64,000 nucleotides of DNA, taken from positions 558,001-622,000 of the forward strand of contig NZ_JACBFS010000001.1 of the NCBI RefSeq assembly GCF_022138605.1, given 5' to 3'. The number at the start of each line of letters is the position of its first letter. Within the stretch, counting starts at the first letter, position 1. The notes below the pieces were generated by a model that had not been told where the DNA came from, did no database searches, and saw nothing but the letters and a program-made list of their open reading frames with translations. This stretch comes from Xanthobacter sp. NM-25 (GTDB lineage Bacteria; Pseudomonadota; Alphaproteobacteria; Rhizobiales; Xanthobacteraceae). The position numbers were made by a program, and so were the translations under genes. This document shows positions 28,379-36,918 of this stretch, in pieces.

Positions 28379-29364
28379 GCACCGCGGAAAGCCGCCTGCC
28401 GCCGGCGCTGCGCGGCACCCTGTCCCTGCCCGTCATCGCCTCGCCCATGTTCATCCTCTCCGGTCCGGAGCTGGTGATCGCCGAGTGCCTGGCCGGCGTG
28501 GTCGGCGCCTTTCCCGCCCTCAACGCCCGCGCCCCGGAGACGCTCGACGACTGGCTCCGGCGCATTAAGACGGAACTTGCCGCCGCCCGCGCCCTGGACC
28601 CCACCCGGCGCATCGCGCCGTTCGCGGTCAACCAGATCGTCCATGCCTCCAACGACCGGCTGGCCCAGGACATGGAGACCTGCGTCGCCCATGAGGTGCC
28701 GCTGATCATCACCTCCCTGCGCGCCCCCGGCGAGGTGGTGCGCCAGGCCCATTCCTATGGCGGCGTGGTGTTCCATGACGTGACCACCGTGCGCCATGCG
28801 GAAAAGGCGCTGGAAGCGGGGGTGGATGGCCTCATCCTGGTGTGCGCGGGCGCCGGCGGCCATGCCGGCACCCTCAGCCCGTTCGCCCTGCTCAGCGAGG
28901 TGCGGCGCTTCTATGACGGCCCCATCGCTCTGGCCGGCGCCATCACCACCGGCGACGGCATCCTGGCGGCCCAGGCGCTGGGGGCCGACCTCGCTTATAT
29001 GGGCACCCGCTTTATCGCCACCGCCGAATCCCGCGCGGTGCCCGCCTACAAGGAGATGATCGCCGGCTCGGCGGCCTCCGACATCCTCTACTCCCCCTTC
29101 TTCACCGGCGTTCCGGGGAACTACCTGAAGCCCTCGGTGGTCGCCGCCGGCCTCGACCCCGAGGCCTTGCCCCATGGGGACAAGAGCGCCATGAATTTCG
29201 GCTCGGGCCGGGTGAAGGCCTGGCGCGACGTGTGGGGGGCCGGCCAGGGGGTGGGCACCATATCCGACGCGCCGCCGGTGGCGAATATGGTCGCCCGCCT
29301 GGTGGACGAATATGCGCAGGCCCGCCAGCGCCTTGCCACCACGGCCGCAGCCTACGCGACCTGA
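28375..29364 (+). CDS. nitronate monooxygenase family FMN enzyme
   Basis: This 329 aa TIM-barrel flavoprotein belongs to the 2-nitropropane dioxygenase/nitronate monooxygenase family. It starts with GTG at 28375, overlapping livF by 4 bp (GTGA). Family features are LPVIASPMFILSGPELV at the N-terminus, the FMN-binding CAGAGGHAGTLSPFALL containing the catalytic His, and LAGAITTGDGILAAQALGADLAYMGTRFIATAES. Close relatives oxidise alkyl nitronates, but some family members act as enoyl reductases. In this operon of CoA-ester metabolism its real role is uncertain. Confidence 0.88.
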   Translation: MSTAESRLPPALRGTLSLPVIASPMFILSGPELVIAECLAGVVGAFPALNARAPETLDDWLRRIKTELAAARALDPTRRIAPFAVNQIVHASNDRLAQDMETCVAHEVPLIITSLRAPGEVVRQAHSYGGVVFHDVTTVRHAEKALEAGVDGLILVCAGAGGHAGTLSPFALLSEVRRFYDGPIALAGAITTGDGILAAQALGADLAYMGTRFIATAESRAVPAYKEMIAGSAASDILYSPFFTGVPGNYLKPSVVAAGLDPEALPHGDKSAMNFGSGRVKAWRDVWGAGQGVGTISDAPPVANMVARLVDEYAQARQRLATTAAAYAT

Positions 29365-29433
29365 AACACTTATCCCCAGCACCCAAACTCCAGGCGACGC
29401 GGCAGACGTCGCCGGAAACCACAGGAGACGCCC

Positions 29434-30186
29434 ATGGCCCCGAGCCTCGTCATCAGCGATCCGCACCCGCGCGTACGCCAGCTCACCATCTCCCGCCCCG
29501 AGCGGCGCAACGCGCTCGATCGCGCGACCTATGGCGCCCTTGGCGCGGCGCTGAGCGCGGCGGCGGACGACGACGACGTGGGCGCGGTAGTGCTCACCGG
29601 CGCCCAGGGCTGCTTCACCGCCGGCAATGACCTTGCTGATTTCCAGGACACCTCGGACACTGGCGAGCCCAGCGCCGGGCTCACCTATCTCGGCGTGCTC
29701 TCCACCTTCCCCAAGCCCGTCATCGCGGCGGTCGAAGGCTTCGCGGTGGGCATCGGCACCACCATGCTGCTGCATTGCGATCTCGCCTATGCCGGTGGCG
29801 GCGCCCGCTTCCGGCTGCCGTTCGTCAATCTCGGCCTGTGCCCGGAAGGCGCCTCGAGCTATCTGCTGCCGCGGGTGGCGGGCACCAAGAAGGCAGCCGA
29901 GCTGCTGCTGCTGGGCGAGCTGTTCGGCGCCGAGACCGCCCGCGAGGCCGGCATCGTCAATGCCGTCACCGCCGAAGGCGGAGCGCTCGATCTCGCCTTG
30001 GAGAAAGCGCGCGCCCTGGCGGTGCTGCCGGCGGAATCGCTCATCGCCACCAAGCGCCTGCTGCGGGCAGCGACGGCCGCCCCGGTGACGCAGGCGCTGC
30101 ACCTGGAGGCGGAGAGCTTCCATGCCCTGCGGCGCGGCCCGGCCGCCCAGGCGGCATTCGCGGCGTTCTTCAAGAAACAGCCATGA
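29434..30186 (+). CDS. enoyl-CoA hydratase/isomerase family protein
   Basis: This 250 aa crotonase-fold enzyme has oxyanion-hole segments GCFTAGNDLADF (near residue 60) and EGFAVGIGTTMLLHCDLAYA (near 100), followed by LPFVNLGLCPEGASSYLLPRVAG. The Glu in LCPEGASS matches the catalytic glutamate of hydratases. It lies 69 bp after the nitronate monooxygenase gene, preceded by AGGAGACGCCC. Given the facing pim operon it could serve a role like that of PimE, though that is inference. Confidence 0.88.
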   Translation: MAPSLVISDPHPRVRQLTISRPERRNALDRATYGALGAALSAAADDDDVGAVVLTGAQGCFTAGNDLADFQDTSDTGEPSAGLTYLGVLSTFPKPVIAAVEGFAVGIGTTMLLHCDLAYAGGGARFRLPFVNLGLCPEGASSYLLPRVAGTKKAAELLLLGELFGAETAREAGIVNAVTAEGGALDLALEKARALAVLPAESLIATKRLLRAATAAPVTQALHLEAESFHALRRGPAAQAAFAAFFKKQP

Positions 30187-30283
30187 GTGGGGCCAGCGCG
30201 CCGAATCCACGATAATGGAGCCCGAGCAGCGGCCCCGCGCCGCCCGGCACGCCCCGGCACGCGGCGACACTGAGGTTTTCGCC

Positions 30284-31093
30284 ATGACCCGGAATGAAAC
30301 ACCGGCCGACATCGAGGCCGACAGCGACGGCAAGGACGACCGTCACTTCATCACCGCCCTGGCCCGCGGCCTGGAGGTGCTTGCCTGCTTCAAGCGCGGC
30401 GAGACCTTCCTGGCCAATCACGAGATTGCCGAGCGCTGCAAGCTGCCGCGCTCCACGGTGTCGCGCCTCACCTACACGCTGACCAAGATGGGCTACCTGC
30501 ACTTCGTGGAGGAGGTGGGCAAATATCGGCTCGGCACCCAATTGGTGGCGCTGAGCACAGTGGCCCTGGGCGGCCTCGATGTGCGCCAGATCGCCCGTCC
30601 GGCGATGCGGGACCTCGCCAATTTCTCCAGCGCCACCGTGGGGCTGGCGGTGCGGGACCGGCTGTCCATGCGCTATGTGGAATCGCTGCGGGGCCCGGCC
30701 GCCATCTCCCTCAATATCGATGTGGGCGTGCGCATGTCCATCGCCCGCTCGTCCATCGGCCGCGCGTTCATCGCCGTGCTGAACGAGGCGGAACGGGCGC
30801 CGCTGTTCGAGGAGCTGCGCATGCTCGATCCGTTGGCCTGGCCGCAGGTGCGCGACAGCCTCCACAAGGCCATGGACGATTATGCGAGGCTCGGGGTGTG
30901 CTGCTCGTTCGGCGACTGGCAGGAAAGCGTCAGCGCCATCGCCGTGGGCTTCCGGCCCGGCGGTGGCCTGCCGCCCATGGCCATCAATTGCGGTGCGCCC
31001 ACCGTCATCTCTCCCCCCCAGTTCCTGCTCGACGAGGTGCGCCCGCGCCTGATCGAGATGGTGCGCCGCCTGGACGGCGTAATGGGGGCCTGA
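30284..31093 (+). CDS. IclR family transcriptional regulator
   Basis: This 269 aa DNA-binding protein has an N-terminal winged helix (GLEVLACFKRGETFLANHEIAERCKLPRSTVSRLTYTLTKMGYL, about residues 28-72) and a C-terminal IclR effector domain (about 90-269). The domain includes SSIGRAFIAVLNEAER and a WQESVSAIAVGFRPG segment. The ATG at 30284 is chosen because the IclR core follows directly; upstream sequence in phase overlaps the hydratase gene. IclR proteins often control aromatic and dicarboxylic acid catabolism, so it is the best candidate for the repeated elements between pimF and livK. Confidence 0.9.
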   Translation: MTRNETPADIEADSDGKDDRHFITALARGLEVLACFKRGETFLANHEIAERCKLPRSTVSRLTYTLTKMGYLHFVEEVGKYRLGTQLVALSTVALGGLDVRQIARPAMRDLANFSSATVGLAVRDRLSMRYVESLRGPAAISLNIDVGVRMSIARSSIGRAFIAVLNEAERAPLFEELRMLDPLAWPQVRDSLHKAMDDYARLGVCCSFGDWQESVSAIAVGFRPGGGLPPMAINCGAPTVISPPQFLLDEVRPRLIEMVRRLDGVMGA

Positions 31094-31105
31094 AGCCCGC
31101 CGCCC

Positions 31106-31153
31106 CTGAAGCGCCCCGTGAAGCGCGCGTTGAAGCGCCCCTTGTAGCGCCCG
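31106..31153 (+). repeat. four tandem 12 bp repeats
   Basis: Four imperfect units of TTGAAGCGCCCC (31106-31117, 31118-31129, 31130-31141, 31142-31153) fill the gap between the IclR gene and the CoA-transferase gene. They are not coding in any supported frame. They may be polymerase slippage products or spaced binding sites. Confidence 0.85.
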
Positions 31154-31168
31154 TTGGAGTTGCCGTTG

Positions 31169-32392
31169 ATGACCCACACCCCCTCCACCCCGGATGCCGA
31201 CCTGCCATTGGCCGGCGTGCGCGTGCTCGACCTGTCGCGCATCCTCGCCGGCCCCTGGTGCGCCATGGTGCTGGGCGATCTCGGCGCCGACGTGATCAAG
31301 GTGGAGCACCCCGGCCGCGGCGACGACACCCGCGACTGGGGCCTGAGAACCGGCACCAGCAACACCTCCTATTTCGACAGCGTCAATCGCAACAAGCGTT
31401 CCATCGGCATCGATCTCGCCACCGCCGAAGGGGTCGCCCTGGTGAAGGCGATGGCGCGCGAGGCCGACGTGGTGGTGCAGAATTTCAAGACCGGAGGCGC
31501 CGACAAGCTGGGCCTCGGCTATGCCGATCTCTGCGCCGTGAACCCCCGCCTCATCTATTGCTCCATCGCCGGCTACGGCTCCGATGGCCCAGAGGCGACG
31601 CGGCCCGGATACGACCTCGTGGTTCAGGGCGAGGCGGGGCTGATGGCGCTCAATGGCGAGGCCAGCCAGCCGCCGCTGAAATTCGGCGTCGCTGCTGTCG
31701 ATCTCTTCACCGGCCAATATGCGGCCCAGGCGGTGCTGGCGGCGCTCTACCAGCGCGAGCGCACCGGGCGCGGCCGCCAGATCGAGCTGGCGCTCTTTGA
31801 CTGCGGGCTCACCCTCACCAGCTATTACGGCCTGGAGGCTCTGGCCCAGCGGCAGGACCCGCCGCGCTATGGCAATGCTCACCCCTCCATCGTGCCCTAT
31901 GGCGTGTTCCAGGCCGGCGATGGCCCGCTGGTGCTGACGGTGGGCAACAATGCCCAGTTCAAGCGCTTCTGCGAGGTCATCCTCGATCGTCCAGACCTAC
32001 CGGCGGACCCACGTTTCGCCACCAATCTGGAACGCTCGCGCAACCGGGCGGCACTGCTGCCGATCCTGGAAGCGGAGCTTCTGAAGCATCGCCGCGCCGA
32101 TCTGCTGGCGGCGCTGAAGGCCGCCGGCATCCCTGGCGGCGAGGTGCTGGGGCTGCTGGAGGCGCTCACCTCGGCGCGGGCCGAGGCCGCCGGCATGGTG
32201 GTCAGCGGCACCGCCGACACCGGGCAGCCGCGCCATGTGCTGGCGCCGCCCTACCGCATGGACGGGCAGCGCATGCCGGTGCGCCGCATGCCCCCCGCCC
32301 TGGCCGGCGACACCGCCGCCGTGCTCGGCGCGGAGCTGGGCCAGTCGCCCGAACAACTGGCCCAATTGCAGGCCCGCTCCGTCGTCCGCTGA
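31169..32392 (+). CDS. CaiB/BaiF family III CoA-transferase
   Basis: This 407 aa enzyme moves CoA between carboxylic acids. The N-terminal GVRVLDLSRILAGPWCAMVLGDLGADVIKVEHPGRGDDTR and the FKTGGADKLGLGYADL segment are family hallmarks. The catalytic Asp lies in RPGYDLVVQGEAGLM near residue 150. The ATG at 31169 has GGAG 9 bp upstream. It follows the IclR gene on the same strand and could activate the organic acid brought in by the liv or TRAP transporters. A paralogue is encoded at 35674-36918. Confidence 0.9.
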   Translation: MTHTPSTPDADLPLAGVRVLDLSRILAGPWCAMVLGDLGADVIKVEHPGRGDDTRDWGLRTGTSNTSYFDSVNRNKRSIGIDLATAEGVALVKAMAREADVVVQNFKTGGADKLGLGYADLCAVNPRLIYCSIAGYGSDGPEATRPGYDLVVQGEAGLMALNGEASQPPLKFGVAAVDLFTGQYAAQAVLAALYQRERTGRGRQIELALFDCGLTLTSYYGLEALAQRQDPPRYGNAHPSIVPYGVFQAGDGPLVLTVGNNAQFKRFCEVILDRPDLPADPRFATNLERSRNRAALLPILEAELLKHRRADLLAALKAAGIPGGEVLGLLEALTSARAEAAGMVVSGTADTGQPRHVLAPPYRMDGQRMPVRRMPPALAGDTAAVLGAELGQSPEQLAQLQARSVVR

Positions 32393-32408
32393 GGCGGCAA
32401 AAGACGTT

Positions 32409-32439
32409 GTCCCGGCACGATCGGCTATCGTGCCGGGAC
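32409..32439. terminator. hairpin terminator between convergent genes
   Basis: A perfect 13 bp stem (arms GTCCCGGCACGAT and ATCGTGCCGGGAC) with a CGGCT loop lies between the CoA-transferase (plus) and TRAP permease (minus) genes. No T-run follows, so it may depend on Rho or simply protect both 3' ends. Confidence 0.65.
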
Positions 32440-32498
32440 TCCGGATCGCCGCCGACCGTCCCCCGAACCGGATCGCGACGATCATCCGTGACCGCCGC

Positions 32499-34451
32499 CT
32501 AGCCCAGCTCGGAGCCGACGCGACCAGCCCGGCGCCGCATCAGCGCCATGCCCACCGCCGTCAGCACCAGCACCAGCGCACCGGCGAGCTCGGTCTGCCG
32601 GATCGGCACCATCAGCAGCACCGCACCCACCAGCACCGCGCCACGCTCCAGCGTGCCGATGGTGCCCACCCGGTAGATGTAGCCTTCCACCGCGCAGCAC
32701 AGGAGCACGGTCGCCACCACCGCGGTGCCCACCGAGACGACAATGTTGAAGACATCCCCCTGCAGCAGCAGACCCGGGTTGTAGACGAACATGAAGGGCA
32801 GGATGAACAGCACCAGCCCCAGCCGCATGGAGGCGAACCCCGTCTCCAGCCCGCGCGCCCCGGCGATCTGCGCAGCGGCGATGGAGGCCAGGGCCACCGG
32901 CGGCGTGATGTAGGAGAGCATGCCCCAATAGAGCACGAACAGGTGCGCGCCCAAGGGGTTGAGCCCGAGCCCCACCAGCGCCGGGGCCAGCACCGTGGCG
33001 AGGAAGATGTAGCAGGCGCTGACCGTCATCCCCATACCCAGCACGAAGCTGGTGAGCGCGCCGAGCAACAGCAGCAGCAGCACGTTGTTGCCGCCATAGA
33101 GCACCAGCTCGCGAGAGAAGGCGCTGCCCACCCCGGTCATGGCCAGCGACCCGACGATCAGGCCGATGCCGCACAGGGTCGCCACCAGATAGGCGATGTT
33201 GCCGGTCACATCGAGCAGCAGCTCGCGCACGGTGCGCAGCGGCAGCACGCGGCGGGTGGCCACCATGCCCAGCACCAGCATGATCGCCGTGGCGTAATAG
33301 GCGGCGCGATCGGGGCTGGAGACGAACAGGAGCACCACCAGCACCACCAGCGACGCCAGATGGTGCCAGCCGCCCCGCACCGTGGCCAGCAGCCTCGGCA
33401 GTTGGTCGCGCCCCACCCCGCGGATGCCGGTGCGTGCGGCGAACACATCGGCCTGGATGAACAGCGCCAGGTAATAGAGCAGCGAGGGCACCACCGCCGC
33501 CACCACGATGGTGGTGTAGGAGGTGTCGAGGAACGAGGCCATGATGAAGGCCACCGCCCCCATCACCGGCGGCATCAAAGTACCCCCGGTGGAGGCGCAG
33601 GCTTCCATCGCCGCGGCATAGGTGGGGGGATAGCCGGCCCGCTTCATGGCCGGAATGGTCAAGCGCCCGGTGGTGAGCACGTTGGAGATGACGCTGCCCG
33701 ACAGCGAGCCGAACAAAGCGGAGGAGAGCACTGCCACCTTGGCCGGTCCGCCGCGGCTGCGGCCCATGAGGGCCATGGACAGATCCATGAAGAACTGCCC
33801 GCCGCCCATGACGCTGAGCACCGAGCCGAAGATGATGAAGCCCACCAGGGCATCGGCCACCACCCGCAACGGCATGCCGATGACGCTCTCCGCGCCCATC
33901 ACATGGGCGGCCAGCGTTTCGGACAGGTTGAGCTGCGTGCCCCACAGAAAGCCGGGCATGGAGCCGGCGAACAGGGGATAGGCCGCGAACACCACGCAGA
34001 TGGCGAGCAGCACCAGGCCGCCGGTGCGGCGCACCGCCTCCAGCGCCAGCAGCACCACGATGGCGCACACCGCCACGGCGAACGGCGGGGCCACCACCTC
34101 CCAGCCGCTGGTGATGATGGTTTCCGCCTCGAACGCCAGATAGCCACCGGTGAGCAAGGCGAGGACCGCGCAACCCCAGTCGAACGGCGTCACGTCGCCA
34201 TCGCTGCCCCGGGCCGGCTGCAGCAGGAAGGCCGCCGCCAGGAACAGGCTCACGAGGACGTAATAATACCGGTTGGCGAGCAACGGCAGCACGCCGGCGA
34301 TTTCAAGATTGAAGCTCTGCGCCGTGATGATGGCGAGGCCGGCGCCGCCAAGCAGCAGTAGCGCCGCCTTGACGGCACCGCGGACCCGTGGGGCCGGCGT
34401 GACCTCGGCCGCGGCGGCACGGACCTGCCCATTCTGGGATGGATCGGACAT
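32499..34451 (-). CDS. TAXI-type TRAP transporter permease, 4TM/12TM fusion
   Basis: This 650 aa inner-membrane protein fuses the DctQ-like and DctM-like parts of a TAXI TRAP transporter. The ATG at 34451 has AGGAGGAACC upstream. Marks of the family are MGGGQFFMDLSMALMGRSRGGPAKVAVLSSALFGSLSGSVISNV, MEACASTGGTLMPPVMGAVAFIMASF and YWGMLSYITPPVALASIAAAQIAG. About 16-18 hydrophobic segments are visible. The TAXI binding protein is encoded just upstream. Neighbouring CoA-transferase and acyl-CoA dehydrogenase genes imply uptake of an organic acid. Confidence 0.93.
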   Translation of the reverse strand: MSDPSQNGQVRAAAAEVTPAPRVRGAVKAALLLLGGAGLAIITAQSFNLEIAGVLPLLANRYYYVLVSLFLAAAFLLQPARGSDGDVTPFDWGCAVLALLTGGYLAFEAETIITSGWEVVAPPFAVAVCAIVVLLALEAVRRTGGLVLLAICVVFAAYPLFAGSMPGFLWGTQLNLSETLAAHVMGAESVIGMPLRVVADALVGFIIFGSVLSVMGGGQFFMDLSMALMGRSRGGPAKVAVLSSALFGSLSGSVISNVLTTGRLTIPAMKRAGYPPTYAAAMEACASTGGTLMPPVMGAVAFIMASFLDTSYTTIVVAAVVPSLLYYLALFIQADVFAARTGIRGVGRDQLPRLLATVRGGWHHLASLVVLVVLLFVSSPDRAAYYATAIMLVLGMVATRRVLPLRTVRELLLDVTGNIAYLVATLCGIGLIVGSLAMTGVGSAFSRELVLYGGNNVLLLLLLGALTSFVLGMGMTVSACYIFLATVLAPALVGLGLNPLGAHLFVLYWGMLSYITPPVALASIAAAQIAGARGLETGFASMRLGLVLFILPFMFVYNPGLLLQGDVFNIVVSVGTAVVATVLLCCAVEGYIYRVGTIGTLERGAVLVGAVLLMVPIRQTELAGALVLVLTAVGMALMRRRAGRVGSELG

Positions 34452-34507
34452 GGGGGTTCCTCCTGGACACACCCGTGCCGCGCGCGGCACGGGCCGGACC
34501 GCAAAGC

Positions 34508-35638
34508 TCAGTTCAGATGCTGCTTGCGATAGGTGTCCCAGAAGGCGGGCCAATCGGCATCGGCAACCTTCTTCTCGGCGGCCAGGGTGCGCGCGGTGCT
34601 CCAGGCGGCGCGCACCGCTTCGAGCCGGGCCAGGCGGGCCGTGTTCCAGGCCTCGTCCCGGTCCGTCCACACGCCGATCTCCTTCAGATAGCGGATGGCG
34701 CCGGAATGGAACGGCGCGTCCGACGGCGCGGTGCCGGCATCGGCGAGGCGCCACCCGGGCATGGCATTGGTGGCGCCGGAATAAAGGCCATAGGTCTTGT
34801 CCAGGGCCTTGAGGAACTCATAGACGTCCTCGTCCGAAGCGTTGGCATAGACGGAGATCATCGGGTAGCGCACGGCGAACAGCTCCGCCGGCTTCTCCGG
34901 CGACAAGCCGGCGCCGGCGGTGGCCGTCACGGGCGCGAAGAAGTCGGCCACCGAGGTGATCGCCTTCCAGCCCGCCGCATTGTCCTTCGGCAACGGCACC
35001 CAGGCGATGCCCCGCTGGGACTCCAGCTCGTAGAGCGCCGCCGCGGTGGGCGTGGTGCCGGCCACGTCGGCCTGGCCGTTCACCAGCGCCTGCAGCGCCG
35101 CGCCATAGGACGGCACCTCCACCACATGCACGTCGTCCCAGGTCAGCCCGCCGAAGGCCAGCATGGCCTCTACCTTGATGTTGATGGACGGGTTGGCCTT
35201 GATGCGCGGCACCCGTTTGCCACGCACGTCGGCGACGCTCTTGATGCCGCTGTCGGCAGCGGTGGCGAGGCCGAAGGTGGACGGGCGCCCCGCCAGCACC
35301 CGCAGATCCTGCGGACCCCAATCGGCGGCGGCAAAATCATAGGTGCCTTCGGTGGCGAAATAGAGCTCGTCGGCCAGCCACCCATATTGCGCGCGGCCGG
35401 TCTTGAGCGGCAGCAGGCGGGCGATGGAGGTGCCCGAGGGCATCAGCCGCACCCGCGTGCCATAGGCCTTGCCGAAGGCATCGGCGATGGCGGACGCTTC
35501 CACGAAGCCGCTGGAGCCCACGTCATAGGTGGCCCACACCATGCTCGACGGCAGCTTCGGCTCCGCCGCGCCCGCGGCACCCGCGCTGACGGCAAGCCCG
35601 ATCGACAGGGCAAGCGCCCTGACATTGAAGTGCTTCAT
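34508..35638 (-). CDS. TAXI family TRAP transporter substrate-binding protein
   Basis: This 376 aa exported protein has signal peptide MKHFNVRALALSIGLAVSAGAAGA. The second of two adjacent ATGs (35638) sits 5 bp from GGGAGG and is preferred over 35641. The body shows WATYDVGSSGFVEASAIADAFGKAYGTRVRLMPSGTSIARLLPL and VNGQADVAGTTPT, typical of TAXI solute receptors. It delivers the substrate to the permease encoded 56 bp downstream. TAXI ligands are poorly known; glutamate and organic acids have been reported. Confidence 0.92.
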   Translation of the reverse strand: MKHFNVRALALSIGLAVSAGAAGAAEPKLPSSMVWATYDVGSSGFVEASAIADAFGKAYGTRVRLMPSGTSIARLLPLKTGRAQYGWLADELYFATEGTYDFAAADWGPQDLRVLAGRPSTFGLATAADSGIKSVADVRGKRVPRIKANPSINIKVEAMLAFGGLTWDDVHVVEVPSYGAALQALVNGQADVAGTTPTAAALYELESQRGIAWVPLPKDNAAGWKAITSVADFFAPVTATAGAGLSPEKPAELFAVRYPMISVYANASDEDVYEFLKALDKTYGLYSGATNAMPGWRLADAGTAPSDAPFHSGAIRYLKEIGVWTDRDEAWNTARLARLEAVRAAWSTARTLAAEKKVADADWPAFWDTYRKQHLN

Positions 35639-35673
35639 CATGTCCTCCCGACATCTGATCTGAATTGGCGTGA

Positions 35674-36918
35674 TCAGTTCTGGTGGGTCCGTTGGCGCGG
35701 CACCACACCGTGTTGCGTCAGTTCTTCCGCCTCTTTCGCCTCGATCCCGGCCTCGGCCAGGATCTCCGCCGTCTGCGCACCGAAACCCGGCGGCGGACGG
35801 CGATAACTCGCCGCCGAGCGGCTGAGCCGGATCGGCGCCGCGAGGCCGCGATAGGCCCCCATTTCCACCACCATGCGCCGATGGGCCGTATGGGGATGGG
35901 CCAGGGCCTCGGCCACATCAAGAATGGCGCCGGCGGGCACGCCGGCGGCGATGAGGCGGGTGGCGAGTTCTTCCCCGTCGAACGCCGCCAGCGCGGCTTC
36001 CAGCGCGCCCTTCAGCGCCGCCCGGTTCTCCACCCGCGCGCCATTGGTGAGAAAGCGCGGATCCGTCGCGAGGTCAGGCGCGCCGATGGTGGCGCACAGC
36101 TTGCGGAACTGCCGGTCGTTGCCCACGGCGAGATAGATGGGGCGGGTGCCGGTGGCATAGGTGGAATAGGGCGCGATATTGGGATGGTCGTTGCCGGTGC
36201 GCTGCGGCAGCCGGCCGGAGAGGAAATAGTTCGCCGCATGGGGATGGAGCAGCGACAGGGCGGAGTCGAACAAGGTCGCCTCCACCGATTGGCCGCGCCC
36301 CGTCTGCACCCGGTTCTGCAGGGCAAGGAGAATGCCGAGAGCGGCGTTGAGCCCCGTCACCATATCCACCACCGGCAGGCCGACGCGGGTGGGCTCGCCA
36401 CCGGCCACGCCATTGACGCTCATGATGCCGCCCATGGCCTGCAACACCGCATCGTAGCCCGGCAGCCCGCCAAGCGGGCCATCGGCGCCGAAGCCGCTCA
36501 CCCGGCAGTGGATGAGGCGGGGAAAACGCGCGGCCAGAACCTCCTCATAGCCCAGCCCCCACTTCTCCAGGGTGCCGGTCTTGAAATTCTCCACCAGCAC
36601 ATCGGCCCCCTCCAGCAGCCGCAGCAGCACCTCGCGGCCAGCCGGCTGGGTGAGATCGAGGGCCATGGAGCGCTTGTTGCGGTTGACCCCGAGGAAATAG
36701 GAGGCTGTGCCATCGAGAAAGGGCGGGCCCCATTCCCGCGTCTCGTCGCCGCCCGGCGGCTCGATCTTGATAATGTCGGCGCCATGGTCACCGAGGATCT
36801 GGGTGGCGAAGGGGCCGCCGAGCACACGGCTCAGATCCACCACCTTCAGGCCGGCAAGGGCGCCGGTGGCGGGCGCAGCGGCGCTTTCCAGCGCCTCGAT
36901 CGGGGCGTGGGCACTCAT
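35674..36918 (-). CDS. CaiB/BaiF family III CoA-transferase
   Basis: This 414 aa CoA-transferase is a paralogue of the one at 31169-32392. It shows LKVVDLSRVLGGPFATQILGDHGADIIKIEPPGGDETREWGPPF, VENFKTGTLEKWGLGYE and LPGYDAVLQAMGGIMSVNG with the catalytic Asp. It overlaps the upstream acyl-CoA dehydrogenase gene by 4 bp and precedes the TAXI binding-protein gene by 35 bp, so all four minus-strand genes look like one operon. Its likely job is to activate the imported acid before dehydrogenation. Confidence 0.92.
   Translation of the reverse strand: MSAHAPIEALESAAAPATGALAGLKVVDLSRVLGGPFATQILGDHGADIIKIEPPGGDETREWGPPFLDGTASYFLGVNRNKRSMALDLTQPAGREVLLRLLEGADVLVENFKTGTLEKWGLGYEEVLAARFPRLIHCRVSGFGADGPLGGLPGYDAVLQAMGGIMSVNGVAGGEPTRVGLPVVDMVTGLNAALGILLALQNRVQTGRGQSVEATLFDSALSLLHPHAANYFLSGRLPQRTGNDHPNIAPYSTYATGTRPIYLAVGNDRQFRKLCATIGAPDLATDPRFLTNGARVENRAALKGALEAALAAFDGEELATRLIAAGVPAGAILDVAEALAHPHTAHRRMVVEMGAYRGLAAPIRLSRSAASYRRPPPGFGAQTAEILAEAGIEAKEAEELTQHGVVPRQRTHQN

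Noticed and set aside
31106..31153. Short repeats considered as a CRISPR array
   Set aside because: The units are only 12 bp, directly joined with no spacers, and there are no cas genes.
32235..34361. Long plus-strand open frame opposite the TAXI permease
   Set aside because: The product is His/Gln/Arg-rich and repetitive, as expected for the complement of a membrane protein gene.
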